NCBI GenBank assembly: GCA_011634665.1
Contig: WAEK01000016.1
Location: 62,001 to 126,000 of the forward strand
Direction of reading: 5' to 3'
Source: Mortierella sp. BCC40632
Lineage: Eukaryota; Mortierellomycota; Mortierellomycetes; Mortierellales; Mortierellaceae
DNA length: 64,000 nt
Shown: piece by piece, positions 27,401-38,147 of the stretch
How the letters are laid out: the number at the start of each line of letters is the position of its first letter
Position numbering within the stretch: the stretch's first letter is position 1
The notes under the pieces: model-generated
Database searches by the model: none
Seen by the model: only the letters and a program-made list of their open reading frames with translations
Told to the model about the DNA's origin: nothing
Program-made: the position numbers and the translations under genes

Positions 27401-30400
27401 GAGAGAATGGCAGCACACAAGAAGAGAGAAGAGATATGCTTACCATGATGTTGATGGTATTCTTCAAGTCCAGAATCTCACCCATGGCATCGACCGTGAT
27501 TTTTTGGGTCAGATCACCCTTTGCCACTGCTTTACTGACATTGGCAATATCGCGCACTTGTTTAGTCAAGTTGGCTGCCATTGTGTTGACATTGTCGGTG
27601 AGTTCTTTCCAAGTTCCGTCGACACCAGCGACCTCAGCTTGTCCTCCAAGTCGTCCCTCTGTTCCGACCTCTCGAGCTAGTACCGTGACTTCATTGGCGA
27701 ACATCGACAGCTGGTCCACCATGGAATTGATGGTATTCTTGAGATCCAACATCTCACCTTTGACATTGACGGTAATCTTCTTACTGAGATCTCCTTTGGC
27801 GACAGCATAACTGACACTGGCAATATCTCGGACCTGGGCAGTAAGATTAGCAGCCATAGTGTTTACGTTGTCGGTCAATTCTTTCCATGTGCCTCCGACA
27901 TCTTCCACTTCTGCTTGACCACCAAGTCGTCCTTCTGTGCCGACTTCACGAGCGACACGAGTGACCTCCTCAGAGAAGGTAAACAATTGATCCACCTAGT
28001 AGAAAACGGAATTTTCAGAAAATCAATGAAATGAGCTACAAAGCACTTGCGAATTAAATTATAATGAAAATAATAGCTCTCTATGAGAGTAAAAAGTCCT
28101 TACCATGATATTGATGGTATTCTTCAAGTCCAGAATCTCACCCATGGCATCGACCGTGATTTTTTGGGTCAGATCACCCTTTGCCACTGCTTTACTGACA
28201 TTGGCAATATCACGAACTTGTTTTGTCAAGTTGGCTGCCATTGTGTTGACATTGTCGGTGAGTTCTTTCCAAGTTCCGTCGACACCAGCGACCTCAGCTT
28301 GTCCTCCAAGTCGTCCCTCTGTTCCGACCTCTCGAGCTAGTACCGTGACTTCATTGGCGAACATCGATAGCTGGTCCACCATGGAATTGATGGTATTCTT
28401 GAGATCCAACATCTCACCTTTGACATTGACGGTAATCTTTTTACTGAGATCTCCTTTGGCGACAGCATAACTGACACTGGCAATATCTCTCACCTGCGCT
28501 GTCAGATTGGCTGCCATGGTGTTGACATTGTCTGTTAGTTCTTTCCACGTGCCTCCAACGTCTTCGACCTCGGCTTGACCACCAAGTCGTCCTTCTGTGC
28601 CGACCTCACGAGCAACACGAGTGACCTCCTCAGAGAAGGTAGATAATTGATCCACCTAATTTCAGAATGCACAAGATGATGTTAGAATGCGACATAAAAG
28701 CATAAGAGAGGATTGATTAGCCAGCATCGAAAAAGGAAGTTTTCCAGAAGGATAGAGAGCGCTTACCATGATGTTGATGGTATTCTTCAAGTCTAGAATC
28801 TCGCCCTTGGCATCGACTGTAATCTTCTGGGTCAAATCCCCCTTGGCGACAGCCTTACTGACATTAGCAATGTCTCGAACCTGTGTTGTCAGATTGGCTG
28901 CCATCGTATTGACATTGTCCGTCAACTCTTTCCATGTTCCATCAACACCTGCAACTTCGGCTTGTCCTCCGAGCTGACCTTCAGTTCCGACCTCGCGAGC
29001 GAGTACTGTGACCTCGTTGGCAAACATTGACAATTGGTCCACCATTGAGTTGATCGTGTTCTTGAGATCTAGAATCTCGCCCTTGACATTCACAGTGATC
29101 TTCTTGGTCAGGTCTCCCATCGCCACTGCCTTGCTGACATTCGCAATATCTCGAACCTGGGTCGTCAAATTGGCCGCCATCGTGTTGACATTGTCTGTCA
29201 GCTCCTTCCACGTGCCTCCAACATCCTCGACCTCAGCCTGACCTCCAAGCTTGCCTTCTGTACCGACCTCGCGAGAGACTCGAGTGACCTCGGCTGCAAA
29301 AGTTCGGAGCTGCTCGACCATGGAATTGACCGTAGTCTTGAGTTCTGAGATCTCGCCTTGTGCTTGGACATCAATGGTCTTGCTCAGATCTCCCTTGGCG
29401 ACAGCTGTAGTGACCTCGGCAATAGATCGCACTTGGGTCGTCAGGTTGGAGGCCATGGTGTTCACATTGTCCGTCAGTTCTTCCCACGTTCCACTGACAC
29501 CCTTGACCTGAGCCTGTCCACCGAGTTTACCCTCTGTTCCGACTTCACGAGCGACACGAGTGACTTCGGCAGCAAAAGTACGGAGCTGTTCGACCATGGA
29601 GTTGACAGTCTTCTTGAGCTCAAAAATCTCACCCTGGGCTTCAACATCAATCTTCTTGCTCAGGTCTCCAGCTGCGACAGCGGTTGTGACCTCGGCAATG
29701 GATCGCACTTGGGTTGTCAAGTTCGAGGCCATGGTGTTCACGTTGTCCGTCAGTTCCTTCCATGTTCCGCTGACATCCTTGACTTGAGCTTGTCCTCCCA
29801 GTTGTCCCTTGGTTCCGACTTCAAGTGAGACACGACTGACCTCAGTGGCAAACTCCTGGAGCTGATCGACCATAGAGTTGATGGTATTCTTGAGATCCAG
29901 CATCTCACCCTTGACGTTGACTGTGATCTTCTTACTCAAGTCTCCCTTTGCGACAGCCTTACTCACATCGGCAATATCTCGAACCTGAGTGGTGAGGTTG
30001 GCGGCCATTGTGTTGACATTGTCAGTAAGCTCCTTCCATGTACCGTCCACACCAACGACTTTGGCTTGACCTCCAAGGCGTCCTTCCGTTCCGACTTCAC
30101 GAGCGACACGAGTGACTTCGGCGGCAAACATCCGAAGTTGTTCGACCATGGAATTGACCGTTGTCTTGACCTCAGAAATCTCACCCTGGGCTTGGACATC
30201 AACCGTTTTACTTAGATCTCCCTTGGCGACAGCTGTAGTTACTTCAGCAATGGATCGCACCTGAGTGGTCAGGTTCGCTGCCATGGTATTGACATTGTCC
30301 GTCAGCTCTTTCCACGTGCCGCTCACATCCTTGACCTGAGCTTGACCTCCAAGCTTTCCCTCTGTACCGACTTCACGTGCGACACGAGTGACTTCTGCTG

Positions 30401-31689
30401 CGAACGTTCTTAGTTGTTCCACCATTGAATTGACGGTCTTTTTGACTTCTGAAATTTCGCCCTGGGCTTCGACGTCAATCGTCCGACTCAAATCTCCTGC
30501 GGCGACAGAGGTGGTGACCGCAGCAATTGACCGCACTTGTGTTGTAAGATTTGAGGCCATGGTGTTGACATTGTCTGTAAGCTCTTTCCAAGTACCACTG
30601 ACATCCTTAACGTGCGCCTGACCGCCGAGTTTGCCTTCAGTTCCTACTTCGAGACTTACACGACTGACCTCGGTAGCAAACTGCTGTAACTGGTCGACCT
30701 AATAAGACGAATACTGCAGGTCAATTCAAGGAATTCTGTAATCTTCTATGGACGCCTTTCGGCATAAAAAGCCAGAGTAATGCTTACCATGATATTGATT
30801 GTGTTCTTGAGGTCCATCATTTCGCCATTAACATTGACAGTGATCTTCTTGGTCAAGTCACCCATAGCAACAGCCTTACTGACATTGGCGATGTCTCGCA
30901 CTTGAGCAGTCAAATTGGCAGCCATCGTATTAACATTGTCCGTCAGTTCCTTCCAGGTACCATCGACACCCTCGACCTCAGCCTGTCCTCCAAGTTTGCC
31001 TTCTGTACCGACCTCGCGAGAAACTCGGGTGACCTCAGCAGCAAAAGTTCTCAGTTGGTCTACCATTGTGTTCATTGTTTCCTTCAAATCCAAGATTTCG
31101 CCCTGAACCGGTACCCGGACTTTCTTGGTCAAATCGCCGGCAGCAACGGCCTTGCAGACCGTTGCAATGTCACGGACCTGGCCCGTCAGATTCGAGGCCA
31201 TCAAGTTCACATTGTCGGTAAGTTCCTTCCAGGTACCGCTGACATCCTTGACGCGGGCCTGCCCGCCCAGTTTACCCTCGGTACCGACTTCAAGACTGAC
31301 ACGACTAACCTCGGTTGCAAACTCCTGGAGCTGATCCACCATGATATTGATCGTGTTTTTCAGGTCAAGCATCTCTCCTTCTACATCGACTGTGATCTTT
31401 TTGCTGAGATCGCCTTTGGCAACTGCCTTGCTGACACTGGCGATATCTCGAACCTGAGCCGTCAAATTAGAGGCCATGAGGTTGACGTTGTCAGTCAGCT
31501 CCTTCCAGGTGCCATCGACACCCTTGACATGGGCTTGACCACCAAGTTTACCTTCGGTACCGACCTCGTGCGCTACTCGAGTCACCTCGGATGAGAACGA
31601 TCGCAGCTGATCAACTATCAGTGAGGATAAGAAACAATCGTGTAAAATGAAACGTCTGGTTAGTCAAGGTTTGCTCTGTAGAGAATATC

Positions 31690-31721
<32 letters not shown>

Positions 31722-32720
31722 GTATGCATGTGCATACATCACACATTGATGCACAAAATCCCTTGTACACAAACACACGCACAAACACACACACACACAC
31801 ATACGCCCGTTCAGAACTCAGAAACATGCAAAAAGGCCCAGAGAACTAAACGCCCTCACTTTTTTCCACCCTTTCACCCTTGTCTCCTCTTTTCTTGAGA
31901 AAAGAGGCAAGAAATCCTGGCATCCTTGACTCTCCCCTGGCATGAGCCGGTAAGAAGCAAATGATTACTGCATTCCCGAAGATATGCCATGCAGTTTCTC
32001 TCGCACTTCTTTTCTGTGATGGCCTGGCGCATATCGGGCGCGGTTGCCCGACAAGTCAAGGGGCGAGGAGGGGGGGCAAAGAGAGAATGAGAGAGAAGGG
32101 GCAGATGGGGTGGGTGGTCGCGCACAAACTCATGCATGGCCGAGATATCTCCCTCTCTTATTTTTTTTTTCCTTTCCAGCCATGTCCTTGACATACAATG
32201 CATGTTATTTCGCCAACATTGGGACACAAGGGTTGGATGAAAACATAAAAGGGGATTTCACGAAAGATGCAAAAAAAAAAAAAAAAAAAAAAAAAAGAGA
32301 CGGACGGACGGACGGTCCGGTTGTTCCAGCTCGATTATGCTCGCTTTCTTCCTCCTCCCCCTTCTCGAGAGAGAGATATCGTAGGAACACAGTACATGAG
32401 CAATATGCATCCATGGTCGTTCAGGACCTTGGGGTTGACAACGATTGCCGATAGACGATTGCCGCTATGTGTCTGTCGCTCAAACTGTCACGCTTTTTTC
32501 CTGCACCGCTACTGTCACCAAATTGATGCCGTTACTGTCACTGTAGACCGACGACATTGTACATGGGCCTCTTTTCCAGACACCTGTTGTTCGTTCACTG
32601 TTTTTTCTCATACGTTCGTGTACCCAAATCCCTTCTTCTTTTCACGCTCTTTTTTTCTCTCACTCTCTCTAACTCTCGCTTGTTCTTTTGGCACTATTCC
32701 GAACCACAAAAAAAAAAAAA

Positions 32721-32777
<57 letters not shown>

Positions 32778-34478
32778 GAGAGAGGAGAGAAGGAGAGAGA
32801 GAACTGTCACAGCCACCACACCAAACAACCTACCCATGGTGTTGATCGTATTCTTGAGAACCAAAGTCTCGCCCTTGACAGAGACCGTAATCTTCTGGCT
32901 CAAATCTCCATGTGCGACAGCCGTACAGACACTGGCGATATCCCGGACTTGCTCCGAATACCCTTCGGTCATCGTGTTCAAATGACTGACAAACTCTTTC
33001 CAGATCCCGCGTTCGTCCTTAAGTCGGGCCTGGACCCATTTGCCCTCGACGCCCTGTGCTGCCACACCAATCACCTCCTCTGTAAATGTTGACACCTTGG
33101 CCACCATCGCATTGATGGACATTGTCAGTGCTGAGGTGTTGCATAAATCGTTCACACATTCGATACGGTTGCTCAAGTCGCCTGCTGCCACTGCCGCCGC
33201 GACGGACGCACATCGACGGACACATTCAGCGCACGGCGCTTGTTCGTTGCCCTGGTCCCGCCTCGAGACTGTGGTGGGGCCCTGCGACAGGGCTGTGGTC
33301 GACCGATGGTTCGGATCTAATAATACTCGTGTCGACGCTGTCGTCGTAGTTGTCTTTGTGGTCGTTGCCGCTGTTGCTGTTGTTGTTGTTGTTGCTGCGG
33401 CGGCGGCTACTACGACTGAGGCACTGTTCTGTGCTGCTGCTGCCGCTGCTGCTGCAGCTGCGCTATCAGTGGACTCCATGGAGGAGAAAGGGAAAGAGGT
33501 AATGGAGGGGGTCCGCTGAGACTCCCCTTCGTAGACAAAGTCCGGGACTTGAGTAGGTAATGTAAGCGACGATGAGCTAAAAGAGTTGGGATTCGTGTCC
33601 AGCAAGTCTGAACAAGCAGAAATGAACGAATCGGGTGATGAAGGCCCAGAAGCAATATCGCCAGAAGCAGTGATGGAAAGAGTGGTAGGATGGAGAAGAT
33701 GAGTGTGATGTATGATGGGACTAGACGAGGAAGAAGCACTCTGGCCCAGGATAGGAATGGTCAAAGGTGCTGGAGCTGCAGAGGTTCTGAATCGGGAAAT
33801 GCTGGTTGTCGAGCTCTGTTGTGCATGACCAATGGCAAAAGAAGAAGGAAGACAGGAAGAAGAAGAAGAAAAAGAAGAAGGAGAAGAAGGAGAAAAGGAA
33901 GAAAAGGAAGAAGTTGTGCTCTGTTCAGCTGCGAAGGGAGATAAGGAAAGGATTGCAGGGGGTGTATGGGGAGCAATGCCTGTGTTTGTGCTGCCTCTGA
34001 TTCTCCTATTGCAACTGTTGTCGCTGTTGTCCGACGCTGTTTGCGGTCTCAAGACGTACAGAGTTGCATTGGCCGCCTGGTCCGAGAACCCCCAGGCAGG
34101 GGGTCCGACTGGTGCTGGCGCAGGAGTGGCAGTCGTTGTAGCGGCAAGTGAGGCGGTGAGCGAGGGGATCGGGGGAGGAGAGTGCGAGTCGACCGGTGGA
34201 GTGAGGATTGGTGGAGCAAGAGCAATATCCAGGGAAGGATGGCTCACACCACAGCCTCGGTTCTGTAGAGCAGTAACCTTGCGGAACTGGGCCAGTTCCT
34301 GCTCCATGGCAAATATCCGACAGGCAACTTGGTGCAAGGTGCGATCAAGCTGAATGGTCAGCTCAGATGGCGACTCTGCAAAGTCGGGCAGGGAGCAAGG
34401 GTCGATTGGCCGATCCTGGGCAAGGATCTCGAGAATGCTTCCGACATGGCCGATGTAGGCCTCAGTGACGGAGGCCAT
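21458..34478 (-). CDS. NIK1: Giant poly-HAMP group III hybrid histidine kinase (Nik1/Os-1 type)
   Basis: Cytosolic sensor kinase of the fungal group III class, which feeds the Ypd1 phosphorelay in osmotic and fungicide response. Nine exons: 34478-32834, 31614-30788, 30698-28767, 28655-28104, 27995-27444, 27319-23346, 23254-23109, 22991-21727 and 21634-21458; every junction is GT-AG and in phase, giving 3,689 residues. Residues 1 to about 420 are Ser/Ala/Thr-rich. A tandem array of 30 HAMP units of 92 residues follows (about 423-3125). Next come a HisKA domain with [15 protein letters not shown] (phosphohistidine about 3158), a HATPase domain with N-box NLIGNAIKF and G-boxes DTGIGIP and GGTGLGLSI, a degenerate linker, and a receiver domain with LLAEDN, phosphoacceptor LMDVQMP (Asp about 3581) and a TKPL lysine. 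The catalytic set is intact. Relatives usually have about 5-9 HAMP units and 1,000-1,300 residues. Five introns fall at the same HAMP boundary. Intron 1 is 1,219 bp, ten times its siblings, so the first-exon join is the least certain. Confidence 0.95.
23811..24966 (-). repeat. Copy 1 of a 1,156-bp perfect internal duplication
   Basis: Read line by line against 28846-30001 at a constant offset of 5,035 bp, I find no mismatch across the copy. Identity stops sharply at both ends (first differences just below 23811 and at 24967). It lies in the distal part of exon 6 and covers about 4.2 HAMP units, so it is not a whole number of units. Confidence 0.85.
27444..28655 (-). repeat. Twin two-HAMP exons (exons 4 and 5)
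   Basis: Exons 28655-28104 and 27995-27444 are both 552 nt, both encode two HAMP units, and differ at only scattered bases (for example VDQLSTF versus VDQLFTF). The 108-bp intron between them and the 124-bp intron after exon 5 do not look alike beyond the splice sites, so the exons are conserved while the introns have diverged. Confidence 0.85.
28846..30001 (-). repeat. Copy 2 of a 1,156-bp perfect internal duplication
   Basis: Located in exon 3. It matches 23811-24966 base for base by eye, while flanking HAMP units of the same gene differ at many synonymous positions. This points to recent copying (unequal exchange or gene conversion) or to a collapse or misjoin in assembly. Confidence 0.85.
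32708..32773. repeat. Poly-A plus (GA)n tract in kinase intron 1
   Basis: About 22 A followed by about 22 GA units on the plus strand. On the kinase coding strand this is a CT tract followed by poly-T, shortly after the intron 1 donor at 32833. Confidence 0.95.
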
Positions 34479-34824
34479 TGCCGAAGTGGGCGTCGTGAGG
34501 AATGGCGGGGAGGGGGGAGGTGAGAGCTGCCCAAGGAACCAGTCAGCAAGAGAGAATGATCAGGCAGAGGAAAGAGAGGAGAGATAGAGATAGAAGAGTG
34601 AGAGAAGAGAAGAGAGAAAAGAAAGAGAGCACTTGGTGGCGAAGTGTAGACCGTAGACTAGAGCCGAGCTGGTGTGTGGGAGTTTTTTTTTTTCTTTTTT
34701 TTTTTTTTCTTTTTTTCTTTTTTTTCTCTTGGCTGCTTTTATTTCTGGTGAGTGCAGGAACGATGACGAGGCTAGTGGGAGGAAGAAGGGGAAAGAGAGA
34801 GAGGCGTGTGCGTGCGCGCGAAAT

Positions 34825-34830
<6 letters not shown>

Positions 34831-34894
<64 letters not shown>
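34831..34894. repeat. (GA)n microsatellite upstream of the kinase gene
   Basis: About 32 GA units on the plus strand, about 350 bp upstream of the kinase ATG, CT on the coding strand. Confidence 0.95.
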
Positions 34895-34897
<3 letters not shown>

Positions 34898-37268
34898 CGT
34901 GGACAATGGAGAAGGGGGTGAGGCAGGGAAGGAATGACGAGGGGTGTACGGCGAGGAGAAAACAAGAATGTGCGATGCAATACAGGATTGACAATCAAGA
35001 AAAGGAGGAGGAGAGGGAGAGGAGAGAGAGAGAGAGAGAGAATGAGAGAATGAGAGAATGAGAGAATGAGAAAATGAGAATGAATGAACAAGCTCAACAG
35101 TCCCACTGAACCTCGATGAACGTCTCGATGAAAGAAAGGAAAGAGAAAGATAATGAACACCAGAAATGTGCACTGGTCGTCATGGTGTCTGCCTGCCTGC
35201 AGGCTCACTGTCTCGTCCTGCGTTCACTCCGCCTGTCCCCTAGACAGCCAGTCAGCTATCAGACGCATGGAAGAGTGGCGGAGGGGGGGGTGAGGGAGCT
35301 CCTCCAGGCAAAGGAAGGGAAGAGTGACAGAGACAAACACATAGAAGAGACATTTGGCTGGTCCCTGATCACTTGGCTGAGACATTGGCCCCGGACGATT
35401 GGCTGCCGCTGCGGCCTGCCTGGGGCACCCCAAGAAAAAGGCTCGTGCTAGACCAGGGCTAAATGAAAGAGACATCATCGCAATCAGCTTTCTCAAGCCC
35501 TCGGCCCATGGGGACCTTTGTGAGCTCTACACTAAGGCACTGCGTAAAAGAGCTGTGCGCTTCAACTCCTCTTTGCCTAAAGATACATATACAGCCTCCC
35601 CCCCCCCCAGTGGAGGGTTGGGATTGACTCTCATTACTCTGGTCCCAGCTGAAGAGAGATGTATGATTCGAATAGTATGTATCGAAGGCTTCGTGTGCAG
35701 CCCCTCTCTCTTTGGCCATGGCAGCCCCTCCCTTCACCAAACGTGCACGTACATCGTCGGCGCTGTAGTCATACACAACCAGACACTCGCAGAGCAGAAT
35801 ATGGATCAAGCAACATACCTTCACTCGCTCTCTCTCTATCTTTCTATCTTTCTCTCTTTCACTCTCTCTCTCGCTCTCGCTCTCTCGCTCTCTCTCTCTC
35901 TCTCTCTTACATATCACTGAATGTCATTTTGAGGAGGCTGGGAATAGGAAACAAATGCCAGAGTCTGCATTTGCGGCGCATTTCTTGAGAGGATCGTCAG
36001 CCTGCAGAACAGTGCTTGTTGTTGGTGGAGGCCGTTGACTCGGATAACTGGCTCTCACGACTGGTTATGATCAAAAGCACTGGCCAGAGCTTCCTTTTGG
36101 ACCACGGATGTTGATTGACTGGCTCTTGCCTACTAATGCAGGCTCAAGGCGCACAGGTTACTGGGCGCTGGAGACTGGGTACTGGGCACTGGGCACTGGG
36201 CACTGGTGACTGGCTCTGGCAAACTGGCTCTGAATGATTGACTCTGGCCAATGCAGACGCTACTTGACAGCGAATCACATTAGACACACGCGACACTTCA
36301 TCCTCTCGCATACGCTCAAGCATTGGTAAGTATCTCTTTGCTGATACAGTACTGCTTGGAATGGAACCTTGAGTTTGATCGAAAAGGCGGCAAGCAGCAG
36401 GCAAGCAACAATCAAATAACAGACAACAAGCAGCCTATCTGCAAAAAAAAAAAAAAAAAAAAGGCGGGAGACGTAATGGCCCCGGGGCATTGAAGCAAAA
36501 ATGGTAATATAGACTAGGAGTCAGTGCAGAAATCCCGCACATGGGAGGGCCAAGAGTAGCAAGGGTACACATTTTGCACGCTTCTTTGTATTCACATAGG
36601 ATATGGGAGAGACAGAGCAGGGGTAAGGGAACTTGAACGATGCAACAGAGCAACAGTTCTTTTACCCCATGGACCAATCGACGAGGAAAAAGGACCATGG
36701 GTCTCGAGCGAGCAATGGCGGGGTCCTTACCGCTGGGTAATAATTGTCCGACGAGCGGCAAAGAGCGATGGCGTGTCCCTTGACTTTGTCTTGCAGGCCG
36801 CTAGGCCGAGAAGGGAAGGAAGGCAAAAAGAGGCCCAAGGTCACGGGCACTGGCGCCATAGACACACACTTACACACCCACGCCTGCACTTTTGGGAAGA
36901 GATGCACCTTTTTATTTCATCTCGCAAGATGTGTTGGTTAGTGTGGAGGAAGAAGGTGCAATACCCTACATGAAATAAACATCTGAGCCGTGGAAAAAAA
37001 AAAAAAAAAAAGCGATTGCGGAGATGGTTCATGGCGCAGTTTCTTCAGGAAATGAACGATGATGGCTCTTGGGTACGTCCTAAATAGGTGGGCCTGCATG
37101 TGCATACTTGTTTGCACTCTTCTGCCTCACACGGCGTTCGCAAGATACCAAGCCCACGGGTACTCTAACTCTCTCATGCCAGGGCCGGAAAGGTTAATGA
37201 CTAGGAAACAGCCTATCGGTCCTGTCGTCCCTTCTAGTAAGAAGAGAGGAAAGAAAAGGAGGCGAGGA

Positions 37269-37340
37269 AGGGAAAGGGAAAGGGAAAGGGAAAGGGAAAG
37301 GGAAAGGGAAAGGGAAAGGGAAATGGAAAGGGAAAGGGAA

Positions 37341-37373
<33 letters not shown>
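37269..37373. repeat. (GGGAAA)n hexanucleotide array followed by (GA)n
   Basis: About twelve to thirteen GGGAAA units with one A-to-T variant, running directly into a GA dinucleotide tract. The block is purine-only on the plus strand for over 100 bp, a composition able to form triplex-type structures. Confidence 0.9.
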
Positions 37374-37378
<5 letters not shown>

Positions 37379-37880
37379 CAGGAACGTCTGCATCTACTCA
37401 TGAAATGGTTCCCAAACCAACGATTAGGCCTTGAACTCAATCCAGGGGTTGGAGTCATCGCTAGGGCCGCCAGTCGATCTCAGCGTGGCAGGCAAGCTTG
37501 ATTAGGAGGTGGAAGGCGCCCGACTGATCCTCACCGTGGCTTGGCGGGAAGAGAGGGAGACCAAAACGAACCAGAAACACCGCGTCCGTGGGCCGATCAG
37601 TGTGGAAGGGTCCTAATGAGAGAGGTAGGGCTTGGTTGGACACATGGACGGACGGTGTATGTGTCCTCCTCGACCTTTTTTTTTTTTTTTTTTTCCAAGG
37701 GAGGAAGGAGTTGTTCAAAGACGAGCAGCTGATTGTGGTTGTACGAGGACAGGCCTGGTGCGCTCTGGACATGGAGCTTTTGGGATGGCAAGGCCCCCGG
37801 TCCTCTCCAAGTCTGTCTGCTCCCAAAAGATTGGATGAGGGGGACAAGCCAAAAAGTAAGAGAGAGAGCAAGAGAGAGCA

Positions 37881-37918
<38 letters not shown>

Positions 37919-38088
37919 AGAGTGTGAGAACAGGGTTGTTGTTTGTGTGCAGCAACATGTATTTGCTCTTGACCAGTCTGCAGCATGGCTCCTTTTGACT
38001 CCTTCTCCATGCATTTGGTGTTTGGAGCGAACAACATCGTGTTTAGAGAGAGAGAGGCCATGTCTACTGCTGTCCTGTCCTCTGTCTC

Positions 38089-38147
<59 letters not shown>

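Larger units (their letters stand above)
23457..33212 (-). repeat. Array of 30 HAMP units, 276-bp coding period
   Basis: Counting the conserved GDL/GDF turn of each unit gives 2 in exon 1, 3 in exon 2, 7 in exon 3, 2 each in exons 4 and 5, and 14 in exon 6, total 30. Exon sizes agree: 1932, 552 and 552 nt are exact multiples of 276. Two unit types alternate over much of the array: one with [19 protein letters not shown] and one with [19 protein letters not shown], so the larger period is 184 residues. The first two units and the last one are the most divergent; the internal ones are nearly identical in DNA as well as protein. Confidence 0.95.

Noticed and set aside
23706..31594. Many plus-strand open frames of 60-234 codons across the kinase gene
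   Set aside because: They are antisense shadows of the HAMP array and repeat with the same 276-bp period; the minus-strand frame has the real domains.
23457..33212. Regularly spaced repeats that might suggest a CRISPR array or satellite
   Set aside because: The repeat unit is a 92-codon coding unit with no spacers and mostly synonymous differences.
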